A DNA stretch of 51,830 nucleotides from Thermoanaerobaculia bacterium. GTDB taxonomy: Bacteria; Acidobacteriota; Thermoanaerobaculia; Multivoradales; J023. Made by a program: the position numbers and the translations under genes. Positions 24,689-34,331 of this stretch are shown piece after piece. How positions within the stretch are numbered: position 1 is the first letter of the stretch; the number at the start of each line of letters is the position of its first letter. The notes beneath the pieces are model-generated. The model did not search any database and had not been told where the DNA came from. It saw only the letters and a program-made list of their open reading frames with translations. Where the stretch lies: positions 46,444 through 98,273 of the forward strand of contig JALCBJ010000014.1 in NCBI GenBank assembly GCA_028066595.1, written 5' to 3'.

Positions 24689-25948
24689 TCAGAAGGGCCA
24701 GGGCGGAGATGTCAGGTAGCTGCCGCGGGTGCGGACTCTGAGACCGCGCTCTGCCACCCGGACCTCGACCTCGTGCTTGCCACCGGCGCCCGCTGTGGCA
24801 TCTGGCAGGTAGCCGAGCACGTACTGATTGCGCAGGTCTGCCAAGATCCAGCGGAACGACCGGTCCACCTCGTCGATGGAGCGGATGGCATGGATGAATC
24901 CGCCACTCTCTTCGACCATCTGGACCAAGTCGTCGATCTCCTGCTGGTGTTGCTCATAGCCGCGCCAGTAGGAGTGGTGTTCGCCGAACGGCGGGTTCTC
25001 CTCCCAAGCCGGAACGTCGGAGTTCACCAACCGAATCCAGTAGATGACGGGCTGTAGCTGGTGTGCGATCCAGCTGACGTAGCGGATCGGCAAGGCGCTT
25101 TCGACATCGATACCGTCGCTGAGGATCACGACCACTCTGCGTCCTTGAACCCTCTCCAAGCGCGCCAGAGCGAGAAACAGGTGATCGTTCAGCGCGGTAC
25201 CACCACCCGTCTCCACATCCATCAGTGTCTCCTCCAGATCGGTGGATGTAGACGTAAAGGGTGTTTCGCGGACCAGACGGTCGGAGTGCAGGATGACCTT
25301 CGCCTGGTCGAGCTCGCGCATTCCTTCGACGAAGGCACGCGCTCCTCCGACCGCGACGTCCAGGCGGCCGCCGCTCATGCTGGAGCTGGCGTCGAGGAGC
25401 AAGACGGCGCTCAGCGGGACGTCGCCCCTTTCGAAGGTAGAGATCTTCTGGCGCTTGCCGTTGTCGAAGATCTTGAACTCACCGCGTTCGAGATCGAGAA
25501 CGCGTCGCCTGGCCCGATTCTCGACCGCGACGTATAGCTGCTGTAGACGCACGTCGAGCACGTCGTCGATCTGGATGGAAGGGCTATCTGCGGAAGACGA
25601 TGTCCTGTGGCCCGTAGCGTCGTAAACGTGCACTACGAATTCGTGGGCCACGTTCTGTTGGCCGACGTCGACCGTGGCGGACCAGGGTGGTTGGCGAACG
25701 GTGGCCCGCCTGCGGCCATCGACGAAGAACTCGACGCGTTCGACGTCGGTGTCCGGGGGATAGATCTCGGCGGTCAGCTCGACTTCGCCGAACAGTGCCA
25801 CACCGAGTTGCGGCAGGCGTAGGGTCACCTCGAGTGGCGGATCGTCTTGGGCTTCCAGGTGTCCCCCCGAGACCTGGGAGGAGAGGATCGAGATCACGGC
25901 CACACAGGTCGCCACGGCAGCCGTCGGGTGACTCGATGCCTGCTTCAT
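24689..25948 (-). CDS. Secreted VWFA protein, short paralogue A
   Basis: 419 residues from the ATG at 25948, which overlaps the upstream TPR gene by ATGA. A signal peptide is likely (AAVATCVAVISILSSQVSG). Residues 38-125 look like a bacterial Ig-like domain (VERVEFFVDGRRRATVRQPPW, HEFVVHVYDATG). Then a linker shared with acidobacterial VWFA-related proteins (QQLYVAVENRA..VLDLERGEFKIFDNG) leads into the VWFA domain (about 182-360) with a full MIDAS: Asp186-x-Ser188-x-Ser190, the Thr of GGGTALND, and the Asp of ILSDG. The end RNQYVLGYLP...VRTRGSYL is also typical. It closely resembles the gene at 35530-36774 (most residues identical in the VWFA core). Likely an exported adhesion or scaffold protein. 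Confidence 0.85.
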   Translation of the reverse strand: MKQASSHPTAAVATCVAVISILSSQVSGGHLEAQDDPPLEVTLRLPQLGVALFGEVELTAEIYPPDTDVERVEFFVDGRRRATVRQPPWSATVDVGQQNVAHEFVVHVYDATGHRTSSSADSPSIQIDDVLDVRLQQLYVAVENRARRRVLDLERGEFKIFDNGKRQKISTFERGDVPLSAVLLLDASSSMSGGRLDVAVGGARAFVEGMRELDQAKVILHSDRLVRETPFTSTSTDLEETLMDVETGGGTALNDHLFLALARLERVQGRRVVVILSDGIDVESALPIRYVSWIAHQLQPVIYWIRLVNSDVPAWEENPPFGEHHSYWRGYEQHQQEIDDLVQMVEESGGFIHAIRSIDEVDRSFRWILADLRNQYVLGYLPDATAGAGGKHEVEVRVAERGLRVRTRGSYLTSPPWPF

Positions 25949-27063
25949 GGTGTCAGCGTCCCGGTAGCGATCGACGCCTCGGCGTGCTCTCTCAACCGTT
26001 CTGCCAGACCGGTGGGAACCTCCAAGTGCCATTCGGCAAGCCTGCGCCGCGGCGACAGCTCGCCGACTTGATCGGGCCGCGTTTCCACTGCGTCCAGGAC
26101 CGAAGCCGCGGCCGCTCGCCGGCCGAGGGTGCTGTGTACGAAGGCCAGCAGGAGACGGAGGCGTTGATCGTCGGGGAGTCGTTGGACGGATGTCTCCAAT
26201 ACGTCCAGCGCGGCTCTCGGTCCCTCATCTCGGAGGCGCATCATGGCCAGCTCCTGGTACGCGACCGATTGAACCCAGGGCTCGGGAGGTGACGCGGCAT
26301 TGGGATCCACCAACGCTTCGAGCGCGCGCTGGGCGGGCCGTTCGCGATCGAGGTGTATCAGGGCCACCGCTCTTCGCAGCGAGGCCTCGCCGTGGTGCGG
26401 TTGGATCGGGGGCAGTTGCCCGAAGACGTCGACCGCTTCGGCGGTGTTGCCGAGCTGGTCCAGGTAGATTCCTAACCCCAGTCGAGCAGGTCCGAGCTGT
26501 GGATCGAGCTTCACCGCCCTACGAAAGCTATCGCCGCTGGCACTCGACGAACCCGAGGACTGTAACTGGGCGCCGATCAAGGTATAGGCGTCGGCCACCA
26601 GCGCCGTGGGCACGCCGGGTGTCGACTCGAGCCGATCCAAGCAGGCGAAGGCGGCCTGGCGTGTCACGGTCGAAACCAGGAACTGGCGGGAGCCGAGTGC
26701 TTCGCGCGACACGTCGAAGAGGAGAAGACTCATCGCCAGGAGCGTCGAAGGCTCACCCTCGGTGAGGATCTCCTTCAGTGCTTCGAGACCGCGCAGGTCG
26801 TGGCTCTGACCGACGAAGATCGCCAGTTGCAGCATCTGCTGGCGAGCCGAATCCCAGTCGCCAGCGCCGAGGGCGGAGCGAATCGGAGGAAGTACCTGGC
26901 GTCCGGCGGCAGCGGCTACCTCCTCGGGACCACCGGCCGGGGCCCCGATCGCAAGGGTCGAATCGATGGAGGCATCGCTGTTCTGCTCGGCGCCAATATT
27001 CGGCGAACACACGACAAGAACCGCTGCCGTGAGGCAGCACCGTAGCCACTCTGATCTGCACAT
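25945..27063 (-). CDS. Secreted TPR protein, partner of VWFA paralogue A
   Basis: 372 residues with a signal peptide (LRCCLTAAVLVVCSPNIGA). A helical N-terminal region (60-160, LPPIRSALGAGDWDSARQQ) leads into TPR-type repeats (about 165-340: SFRRAVKLDPQLGPARLGLG, YLDQLGNTAEAVDVFGQLP, ALDVLETSVQRLPDDQRLRL). The end is LSPRRRLAEWHLEVPTGLAERLRE. The same order and endings occur in the C-terminal half of the protein at 36771-39008 (YTPRHRLTQWNSDATAELESRLRG), so the two are homologues. It overlaps the downstream VWFA gene by four bases. TAGCAT at 27070-27075 lies six bases before the ATG, so it may begin a leaderless message. Role: probably a periplasmic or surface assembly scaffold; inference. 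Confidence 0.8.
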   Translation of the reverse strand: MCRSEWLRCCLTAAVLVVCSPNIGAEQNSDASIDSTLAIGAPAGGPEEVAAAAGRQVLPPIRSALGAGDWDSARQQMLQLAIFVGQSHDLRGLEALKEILTEGEPSTLLAMSLLLFDVSREALGSRQFLVSTVTRQAAFACLDRLESTPGVPTALVADAYTLIGAQLQSSGSSSASGDSFRRAVKLDPQLGPARLGLGIYLDQLGNTAEAVDVFGQLPPIQPHHGEASLRRAVALIHLDRERPAQRALEALVDPNAASPPEPWVQSVAYQELAMMRLRDEGPRAALDVLETSVQRLPDDQRLRLLLAFVHSTLGRRAAAASVLDAVETRPDQVGELSPRRRLAEWHLEVPTGLAERLREHAEASIATGTLTP

Positions 27064-27198
27064 GCCGAGATGCTAGACCGACCGTTTGATCTCCCGGGCC
27101 GCCGTGGGACGGGTACCGGCCGCCGCGGGATGAATCGCGGCGCGGGCAAGCCGGCCAATACGCAGAGTGTGGTGCTCGCAGGCCTGGGCTGGGTCCCG

Positions 27199-29133
27199 TC
27201 AGGGTCCGGCGCCCTGGCGCACGGGCAACCGGCGACCGTACTGCTGCAGGAGCGCGCGAGCCTGGCCAGCCCGCTGGGTCTCACCGGCTGATTCGAGTTG
27301 TCGGATCACCCGTTGCTGCCAGTCGATTGCCTCTTGCCATCGACCGAGCTCTGCCAGTGCCATGCCGACCGTCTCGGCGTAGTCCACCGGCCCACCCTCG
27401 TCCAGGGCGGCGCGGGCCAGTTGCAGGGCGAGCTCGCCGTCCCGCACCTCGGCCACCGGCGCTGTCGCCAGCAGCCTGGCGAGAGTATGGCGCAGATCCA
27501 CTTGATGCTCCGGCTGGGAGCTCGCCAGACCTGTTTCCAGACGCCGCCGCGCGTCGGCCCAGTCTCCGGAGAGGGCGGCGGCAGTGGCGCCGCCGAGCCA
27601 AGCCTCGGGCCGCGACGGGTCGAGCCGATTGACCTTTTCGTAGGCCTCGGCCGCCTCGCGGAGGCGGCCGAGCGTGCCGAGGAGATTGGCGCGCCCGAGA
27701 AGTGCATCGAGGAGTTGAGCGCGGCTCGCGAGATCTGCTTCGGCGGAAGGATCTCCAATGGTCTCGGCCGCTGCTTCGTAGTGACTGAGTGCCGCCTCCG
27801 TAGCTCCGCCTCGGGCAAGCCAATCCGCCAAGAGCAGATGGGCGAGCCGCCGTTGGCTCGTCGAGAGGTCGCGGCCCAGCAGCGCTTCCGTTCGGGCGAT
27901 CGCATCCCGTCGCCGGCCCTGCTGCGCGTCGAGCCGCGCGAGATCGAACTCGGCATCGAGGGCACCCTTCGCGGCCAGGCCTTGGTAGGCGGCTCGGGCT
28001 TCGGCGGCCCTTCCCCCATCGCGTAGCGTCCGCGCCCGTGCGAGCTGGAATCGATCATCGTCCGGACTGCGTTCGATGGCTCGATCGTAGGCGTCGATCG
28101 CCTCGTCGAAGCGCTCTCGAGCGCGCAGGACGCCAGCCAGGTTGTACCAAGCCAGGGCCTGTAACGGTTCGATCTCCACCGCCCGTCGCAAGTGCTCCTC
28201 AGCGCCCTCGAAGTCTCCGATCTCGACCAGAGCACCACCGAGGCTCATGCGCGCTTCGAGGTGCTGCGGGTCGGTCTCGACGGCGGTTCGGTAGGCTGCG
28301 ACCGCGCCTCGCCAGTCGCCTGCAATCTGACGCTGGGCGCCTTTCCTGACGTAGGCAGCGGCACCGCGTTCCAGCTCGCTCAGCTCCGCCAGGAGGGGAT
28401 CAGTGAGCGTGACGTCGACAGTGCCGCTCTGCTCCGCCTCCGCCTCCGCGGCGTCCGCACGGCCCAGGCGAGCATAGGCTCGCGACAGGGGATAGCGCAC
28501 TCTGGAGGCTTGGGGCTGGATCTCCAGCACGCGCTCGAAACGTTGGACCGCTCGTTGCCATTCGCCAGCGTGGGCATCGAGCTGGCCCAGGAGATAGTGG
28601 GCCAATGCCACGTCATCCGTTTCGGAGAGAACGCTCTCCAGTTCTTCGCGAGCTCGCTCGAGATCGCCGAGATCGCGGCGGATCGAGGCCCGGCGAACCC
28701 GCGCCGTCAGATTCTCCGGCCGGATCCCGAGGGCCGCATCGAGAGCCGCGATGGCATTCTCTTTCTGGCCGAGCTCTTCCCGCAGTACGCCTTGGAGATA
28801 GGCCCAGCGAAACGATTCGGGGTCGAGCTGCCGTGCGTTCGTATATGCGGCGCCGGCGGCCTCGAGAAAGTCGTAGGCGTGATAGGTGCTCGCGAGGGTT
28901 CCCCAGGCTGCGGCAGCGCTCGCCGACTCCCCGCCTTGGGTGGCTGCCTGCTGAGCCTCACGGATCTGTTGTCGAACCGAGGGCTCCACGGCGTCGAGCA
29001 CGGGCTCCGGTACTTCGACCAATGCGGCTGACGAGGTAGGAACTCGTTCGGAGCAAGCTCCGAAAATCGCCAGCGCCGCGATCAGCGTCGATCTGAGGAG
29101 GACATGGAGATACCGGCGTGGGGCCGGAGTCAT
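27199..29133 (-). CDS. TPR-repeat protein, probable lipoprotein
   Basis: 644 residues. The N-terminus (YLHVLLRSTLIAALAIFGAC) is a signal peptide ending in a Cys with a non-canonical lipobox IFGAC. The rest is almost continuous TPR: clear 34-residue units include ALDAALGIRPENLTARVRRA, RFERVLEIQPQASRVRYPLS, AYRTAVETDPQHLEARMSLG, HLRRAVEIEPLQALAWYNLA, AYDRAIERSPDDDRFQLARA and AYEKVNRLDPSRPEAWLGG, about 12-14 in total. It starts inside the stop of the CRTAC1-like gene (ATGA), a pairing that is common in Acidobacteriota and Planctomycetes genomes. It probably binds its neighbour or other exported partners. The next gene follows after 135 bases. Confidence 0.85.
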   Translation of the reverse strand: MTPAPRRYLHVLLRSTLIAALAIFGACSERVPTSSAALVEVPEPVLDAVEPSVRQQIREAQQAATQGGESASAAAAWGTLASTYHAYDFLEAAGAAYTNARQLDPESFRWAYLQGVLREELGQKENAIAALDAALGIRPENLTARVRRASIRRDLGDLERAREELESVLSETDDVALAHYLLGQLDAHAGEWQRAVQRFERVLEIQPQASRVRYPLSRAYARLGRADAAEAEAEQSGTVDVTLTDPLLAELSELERGAAAYVRKGAQRQIAGDWRGAVAAYRTAVETDPQHLEARMSLGGALVEIGDFEGAEEHLRRAVEIEPLQALAWYNLAGVLRARERFDEAIDAYDRAIERSPDDDRFQLARARTLRDGGRAAEARAAYQGLAAKGALDAEFDLARLDAQQGRRRDAIARTEALLGRDLSTSQRRLAHLLLADWLARGGATEAALSHYEAAAETIGDPSAEADLASRAQLLDALLGRANLLGTLGRLREAAEAYEKVNRLDPSRPEAWLGGATAAALSGDWADARRRLETGLASSQPEHQVDLRHTLARLLATAPVAEVRDGELALQLARAALDEGGPVDYAETVGMALAELGRWQEAIDWQQRVIRQLESAGETQRAGQARALLQQYGRRLPVRQGAGP

Positions 29134-31040
29134 CGAGTCCCCACGTCTTGGCCGGGCGTACCGTCTCCACGTCGGAGGTCGACGTACCGATCGAGCTGCG
29201 GTATCGCGAATCGTTCCACGCCGCCGCTAGGCCATGAGACCCGAATGTCGAGATCTTGGGCTTGGACCTGTCCGTGCCCGAGGCCGAACAGCACTCTCGG
29301 ATCGTGTGCCGAAGCGTAGCCGCCACCGGTCCTCGACGTCCGCGACCGTGAGATGTCGCCGTATCGCAGTTCGACGCGCGCACCGAGTATGGTGCGACCT
29401 TGTTCGTCCAACGTACGGAAACCGATCCAGTGGCTGCCGTCGGCCGCCACGTTGCGCAGCAGTCGCGCCGGGCCCGCGTTGTTCACCACCAGGAGATCGT
29501 GGTCGCCGTCGTTGTCGATATCTCCCACTGACAAACCGCGGCTGACCTCGGAGCGTTCGAAGGCGGAGCCTCCACAGTGCGTGACTTCCTCGAAGCGAGG
29601 AACTCCATCCGGGCCCGGACCTAGATTGCTGAACAAGAGATTGGTCTGGTGCAAAGGGTAGGGGTCGCCCACGCGCTCCAGCTCGGGCAGAACCTTGACG
29701 GCCCCGTTCACCACCGCCAGGTCGAGCCGGCCGTCGTTCTCGAGGTCGAAGTAGGCGGTACCGAAGCCGGTGGCGTCGAAGCTTGGCGCACCGAGCCCGG
29801 CGCCCGGCGTGGCGTCGTCGAACTGACCACCACCCAGGTTGAAGTAGAAGGTGTTGGTCTCCAGTGTCAGATGGGACAGAAAGAGATCTAGGTCGCCATC
29901 ATCGTCTGGATCGGCAGCATCGACACCCATGCCGGCCTCGGGAACGCCGTCCTGATTGAAGGCCAGACCGGCGAGCAGTGCGCCGTCGCGCATCGTCAGC
30001 GGTTCGGTGCCAGCTTGCAGCCACAGCTGATTGGCAGCACCGTCGTTGGCCAGATAGACATCGGCCCGGCCGTCGCCATCGAGCTCTGCGGCCACAACCC
30101 CCAGTGTCGGCCCGGGCGCCGCGGCGACGCCGGAGCTGCGGGAGACGTCGCGGAAACGGACCAGGTTCGGGGTGTCCGTGGCGTTCAGGAAAAGGCTGTC
30201 GACGGCAGGCGGATACGAGTGTGGACCGCAGTAGTCGGGAGCGCCGCGATCGGAGCGGCACTGCTTGTGGGCTTCGAGAAAGTACTCGACGTAGTTGCCC
30301 ACATACAGGTCGAGCCGGCCGTCACCGTCGATGTCAGACAGGGTGGCGGAGACGCTCCAGCGCGGGTCGCTCACACCCGCCTCTTCCGTGGCGTCGCGAA
30401 AGGTACCGTCACCCTGGCTGATCCACAGGCGATTGGCGCGAAAACGAGTCACGTAGAGATCGGCGAGACCGTCCCCATTGACGTCACCCGCCGCTACGCC
30501 CATGCCATACCCGGCGAGATCAGGCTCATCGAGCCCGCTGTCGGCCGTGGCGTCGCGGAAGCGCAGCCTCGAATCCGATCCCGGCGGAGTCTCGTTGAGA
30601 TAGAGCCGGTCGGTCAGCGGCAGAGGATGCTGCGGGGCGACGAGGGCGTCTTCCATCGCGATTTGCTGACCGACAAGATCGCCGCCCTGTAGCCGGCCCT
30701 GTGTCACGAAGATGTCGAGATCTCCGTCGCCATCGGCATCGAACAGCGCTGCGCCACCACCCACCATCTCGTGGAAGAAGAAACGGCCCGTCATGCCGTT
30801 GAAGTGGACGAAATCGAAGCCCGACGAGGTCTCTGCTTCGAGGAACGCGGGCGTGTCGAAATCGCAGGCCGGTCGCGAGTCGGCCGCGTCGGCATCTGCG
30901 GCGGAGTCCGCCGTGTCTGGGGTCGACTCTGGCTCCGGCGTGCCACAGGCGGACGACAACACCATGAGCAGGGCGAGTATCAGGAGGTGGAGCCAGGAGG
31001 CCAAGGTTGTCTGAGAGTGGGGAGTGAGCGGAGGGCTCAT
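29130..31040 (-). CDS. CRTAC1-family FG-GAP repeat protein with ASPIC/UnbV domain
   Basis: 636 residues. Signal peptide LLILALLMVLSSAC, with a Cys that may be lipidated although the lipobox is weak. An Asp/Ala-rich linker (35-55) is followed by the entry motif GFDFVHFNGMTGRFFFHEMVGGGAALFD (read in parts) and repeated FG-GAP loops: DADGDGDLDIFVTQ, DVNGDGLADLYVTR, DIDGDGRLDLYVGN, ELDGDGRADVYLAN, DPDDDGDLDLFLSH, DLENDGRLDLAVVN and DIDNDGDHDLLVVN. The last 100 residues are an ASPIC/UnbV domain (GARVELRYGD, RTGGGYASAHDPRVLFGLG, DIRVSWPSGGVERF). Members are extracellular propellers of mostly unknown role. TAGACT at 31050-31055 precedes the ATG by nine bases. Confidence 0.92.
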   Translation of the reverse strand: MSPPLTPHSQTTLASWLHLLILALLMVLSSACGTPEPESTPDTADSAADADAADSRPACDFDTPAFLEAETSSGFDFVHFNGMTGRFFFHEMVGGGAALFDADGDGDLDIFVTQGRLQGGDLVGQQIAMEDALVAPQHPLPLTDRLYLNETPPGSDSRLRFRDATADSGLDEPDLAGYGMGVAAGDVNGDGLADLYVTRFRANRLWISQGDGTFRDATEEAGVSDPRWSVSATLSDIDGDGRLDLYVGNYVEYFLEAHKQCRSDRGAPDYCGPHSYPPAVDSLFLNATDTPNLVRFRDVSRSSGVAAAPGPTLGVVAAELDGDGRADVYLANDGAANQLWLQAGTEPLTMRDGALLAGLAFNQDGVPEAGMGVDAADPDDDGDLDLFLSHLTLETNTFYFNLGGGQFDDATPGAGLGAPSFDATGFGTAYFDLENDGRLDLAVVNGAVKVLPELERVGDPYPLHQTNLLFSNLGPGPDGVPRFEEVTHCGGSAFERSEVSRGLSVGDIDNDGDHDLLVVNNAGPARLLRNVAADGSHWIGFRTLDEQGRTILGARVELRYGDISRSRTSRTGGGYASAHDPRVLFGLGHGQVQAQDLDIRVSWPSGGVERFAIPQLDRYVDLRRGDGTPGQDVGTR

Positions 31041-31091
31041 GGGACGAGCAGTCTACTCGACGGTCAGCGGGCGACCGCACGATCCAGGTAC

Positions 31092-31118
31092 GAAAAAGGG
31101 GCGGCCGAAGCCGCCCCT
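31092..31118 (-). terminator. Strong rho-independent terminator of the TonB-dependent receptor gene
   Basis: Read on the minus strand: stem AGGGGCGGC, loop TTCG, stem GCCGCCCCT, then TTTT. The 9-bp all-matched stem closed by a UUCG tetraloop and followed directly by T residues is a textbook intrinsic terminator, 37 bases after the stop of the receptor gene. It insulates the CRTAC1 operon from it. Confidence 0.92.
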
Positions 31119-31154
31119 CGTAGTTCCGATCAAGATCGGACGTTGAGCGTCAGA

Positions 31155-34061
31155 TCAGAAGCGGAAGCCGACAGTGAACTGATATTCCCGCGGATCGTTG
31201 TAGTGGGCGTTGCTCGTGGCGCGGCCGAAGTCGTCGTCCGGGGTGAAGGTCGTCGGAAGTCCGAAGGTCGTGAGCGGACCGTCGAAATTCGCTGAAACGC
31301 CATTCTCGCCGTCGATCTGCGCGGACTCGTCGAAGATGTTGAAGACGTCAGCCTTCAACCACAGCTCGAAGTCCTTCACGATCGGAATCTGATAGTTCAG
31401 ACTCAGGTCGACGGTGAAGACCGAGTCCCACTCGATGTTGCCGCGTTCGCCGAAGAAGATGTCCTGCGAAGCCGGACTGTCCACGTAGAGCGGATCGAGG
31501 ATGGCGATCTGCTCTGCGGTCAGTGCGATCGTGTCCGTGGTCGACGAGGTCCGCGGCGAGTCGTAGTTGGCGAGCACACCGACGTTCAGGTTGCCGATCC
31601 GGCCGAAGTCCAAGTTGTAGTTGGACCACACGCGGATCTTGTGCTCCTGATAGTCGTTCAGGTTGCCCGTCGGGTAGTGGAGGCTCGGAATACGGATCTC
31701 CGGGTAGTCGCCGAGGACCGAGGAGATGCCCGGGGTGTTGATACCCTCGCCCTCGAAGTTGCCTTCGTTGGCGATCTGGTAGGTCCAGTGACCATCGAGC
31801 GTCCAGTTGTCGGTGACGCGGTAGCGACCGATCAACTGCAGCGCCTCGTAGTCGCGAATCGAAAGATCGCTGTTCTCGAAGAACTCGTTGCTGAAGGTCC
31901 CCGCCGAAACGCCCTCGACGATGACCTCCGTACTGCCCGTGGCAACCGTCACGAAGTCCTCGACGAAGTCGCCGTATTCGCGATTGGTGTAGATGGCCTT
32001 GACGAAGCCACCGCGCTCGAGCTCCATGCCGGCGGAGAGCGTGATCTCGTCCACCAACGGGGAGCTGATGTTGTCGGCCACGAAGACGTTCTGCGTGCCG
32101 TCGGACGCCGAGCGGATCGTGTAGTTGTTGAGATCGTAGGCCGGCGCGAAGTCGTAGCCGCTGCCGGCCGGACCTGCGTATTCGTACACCAGCGAGGCCG
32201 GGTTGCCGACGCCGGTGTTCTCGGCGAACTGCGACTCGGAGTACTTGCCCGCGTACTGTGCGTAGGTCAGATCGAAGCGGTACTTGCCGTCGCCGCGGAC
32301 GTCGTACGAAGCCGCGAGGCGGGGCACGATCGCATCGGTGTCGACCGTCACGATGTTGGTGTTGGTCAGACTCGAGACGTCCTCGTAACGGAAGCCGACG
32401 TTGAACGACCACTTGTCGTTCAGCTGCCAGCGATCGTTGACGAAGAAGCTCTTGGTGTTGATCTCGATCTCGGCGCTACGGTCGGCGAGCCAATGGTAGA
32501 GGCGAGTCGTGGTACCCGGGATGAAATCCGGGATCACGTCGTTGTCCGCGGTGATGACGGGGTCGCCGTTGGCATCGCGGACCACCTGTGCACTGACCAC
32601 CCAGCCGGTGGGGGACTGCGAGTTGCCGCCGGTGCGGAAGCTCGAGAAGTCCTCGTATCCAACCTTCACGTCGTGGGTGCCGAGACTACCGGCCTCGAAG
32701 AAGCCGGACAGGCTGGCTGCCAGCTGCTCGTTGTCGCGGTTCTCGGGATCCTTACCATCGAAGTACGGCGCGTTGTAGTGGCGGCCGAAGTCGCCCGCGA
32801 AATCGAAGAACGGTGAGTTCTCGATCCAGGACTGAGAGCCGACCACTTCCGACGCGTCGAGGCCGTGGGTGTTGTTGAACTGGAAGGTCTTCTCGGAGTA
32901 TTGCAACTCGGCGAACAGCGACGAGGAAAGGGCGCCGCTGTAGCGGGCCACCGTCAGATCCGAAGGATCGACGCGCGTCCGGCTTGTGTCGGGCGTGGCG
33001 CTGAAGCTGAAGCTCGGACGTACCCCGGTCTGGTCGCGGTCGGTATAGGTGCCTTGGACCTGATGGCGGTTGGCGATGTTGACCGTACCCTTGATGGAGT
33101 AACGTTCTTCCGTCGTCGAGAGCGGAGACTGCAGGCCGGTGCCGGACAGCGATTCCACGCCGGTGCTCTCTTCGTCACGGCCAGAGCCGAAGAACCACAG
33201 CGTGTCCTTCATGACGTAGCCGCCGATGGTTCCCGAGTAGACCTCGGAAATGTCATCGGGCAGCTCGGCATCGTCCTCCTCCTCGACGGGAGTCAGCTCG
33301 CGCCAGTCTTCGTTGGTGAGGTCGGCGCGCAGGGTGCCGGAGAACTCGTTACCACCAGACTTGGTGATGACGTTGATCACACCGCCGGTGAAACGGCCGT
33401 ACTCGGCCGAGATGCCGGAAGTCAGCACCTGGATGTCAGCGATGGCATCTTCGACGTACACCGGGTTGGTGCTGCCGAAGAGGTTGTCGTTGGCGTCCAC
33501 ACCGTCGATCAGGAACACGTTGTCGTATGCGAACGCACCGGAGATGGTGACCTGTCCGCCGTTCGGCGTGTTCGTCGTGAGGCCCGGGGCCAGCGCCGCG
33601 ATGGCGTCCGGCGTCCGGTTGATCGGCAGGTTGTTGACCTCCTCGAAATCATAGGTGGTCGACACCTCGGAGGAGGCCAGCACGGACGGCAGCTCGCCGG
33701 TGACCACGATGGTCTCCTTCTCCGCCGCGACACCCATGGTCACGTTCACCGGAGTGGCCTGACCGAGCTCGACCTTCGCCGCCGACTGCACCGTCGCGAA
33801 GCCTTCGAGCTCGAAGGTCACGGTGTAGGCGCCCGGGGGCAGGTTACGGAGCAGCCACTGACCGGTCTCACCGGTCGTCGTCGTACGTGCACCCAGAGCC
33901 GCGGGGGACGTCGCAGTGACGAGCACGCCCGGGACGACTGCGCCGTCCTCGAGCTTGACCGTGCCACGGAGCTCACCGGTCAGGTCTGCCTGGGCCAGCA
34001 GCGGAGGTGCCACCAGCAGGCAGGCAAGGGCCGCGATCGCGAAAAACTTGATCTTCCTCAT
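31155..34061 (-). CDS. Oar-like TonB-dependent receptor with carboxypeptidase-regulatory domain
   Basis: 968 residues. Signal peptide MRKIKFFAIAALACLLVAPP..AQA; a carboxypeptidase-regulatory-like domain (about 27-112; GTVKLEDGAVVPGVLVTATS, PPGAYTVTFELEGF); a TonB-box-like ETIVVTG near 118; the plug (about 130-240; YDNVFLIDGVDANDNLF, EYGRFTGGVINVITKSGGNEF); then a beta-barrel to the last strand REYQFTVGFRF, which ends in Phe as outer-membrane proteins do. This is the OmpA-related Oar architecture expanded in Acidobacteriota and Bacteroidota for uptake of large substrates or protein export. AAGAAGG stands before the ATG. No SusD partner is present. It has its own promoter region (34062-34331) and terminator, so it is monocistronic. 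Confidence 0.93.
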   Translation of the reverse strand: MRKIKFFAIAALACLLVAPPLLAQADLTGELRGTVKLEDGAVVPGVLVTATSPAALGARTTTTGETGQWLLRNLPPGAYTVTFELEGFATVQSAAKVELGQATPVNVTMGVAAEKETIVVTGELPSVLASSEVSTTYDFEEVNNLPINRTPDAIAALAPGLTTNTPNGGQVTISGAFAYDNVFLIDGVDANDNLFGSTNPVYVEDAIADIQVLTSGISAEYGRFTGGVINVITKSGGNEFSGTLRADLTNEDWRELTPVEEEDDAELPDDISEVYSGTIGGYVMKDTLWFFGSGRDEESTGVESLSGTGLQSPLSTTEERYSIKGTVNIANRHQVQGTYTDRDQTGVRPSFSFSATPDTSRTRVDPSDLTVARYSGALSSSLFAELQYSEKTFQFNNTHGLDASEVVGSQSWIENSPFFDFAGDFGRHYNAPYFDGKDPENRDNEQLAASLSGFFEAGSLGTHDVKVGYEDFSSFRTGGNSQSPTGWVVSAQVVRDANGDPVITADNDVIPDFIPGTTTRLYHWLADRSAEIEINTKSFFVNDRWQLNDKWSFNVGFRYEDVSSLTNTNIVTVDTDAIVPRLAASYDVRGDGKYRFDLTYAQYAGKYSESQFAENTGVGNPASLVYEYAGPAGSGYDFAPAYDLNNYTIRSASDGTQNVFVADNISSPLVDEITLSAGMELERGGFVKAIYTNREYGDFVEDFVTVATGSTEVIVEGVSAGTFSNEFFENSDLSIRDYEALQLIGRYRVTDNWTLDGHWTYQIANEGNFEGEGINTPGISSVLGDYPEIRIPSLHYPTGNLNDYQEHKIRVWSNYNLDFGRIGNLNVGVLANYDSPRTSSTTDTIALTAEQIAILDPLYVDSPASQDIFFGERGNIEWDSVFTVDLSLNYQIPIVKDFELWLKADVFNIFDESAQIDGENGVSANFDGPLTTFGLPTTFTPDDDFGRATSNAHYNDPREYQFTVGFRF

Positions 34062-34331
34062 GTTTCGCCTTCTTGGTTGTTCGTTGACGGTCGGCCTCCA
34101 AACGTACCGACCTGGAAACTCTTCGTACCTAATCTATAAAGCAATAATCGCGCCCGATTTGCAGATCGGCGACATCCGCTGAGTTTCCTAGGAAGTTCCG
34201 AGGTCCCCCTAGGATAGTATTTCGTCAAAATCCGGAGAATTGAATCTTTGAGATCCAAGAAACCGGACCGCTCGGCCCCGGATTCGGTCCGTCGTTCCTC
34301 GCGCTCCGGCCATCCGTCGCCTCGGCCGAAG
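34062..34331 (-). promoter_or_regulatory. A/T-rich upstream region of the TonB-dependent receptor gene
   Basis: A distinctly A+T-rich patch (34120-34260) in an otherwise G+C-rich window. On the minus strand TTTATAGATT (34140-34131) can supply a -10, giving a leader of about 65 bases with AAGAAGG before the ATG. A good -35 was not found. A small inverted repeat CCGAT/ATCGG lies at about 34153-34168 next to the -10. No gene is seen here. Confidence 0.4.

Noticed and set aside
31641..34139. Two long plus-strand frames (31641-32816 and 32865-34139) opposite the TonB-dependent receptor
   Set aside because: The receptor is certain; these frames give Val/Arg/Gly/Asp-rich sequence without motifs.
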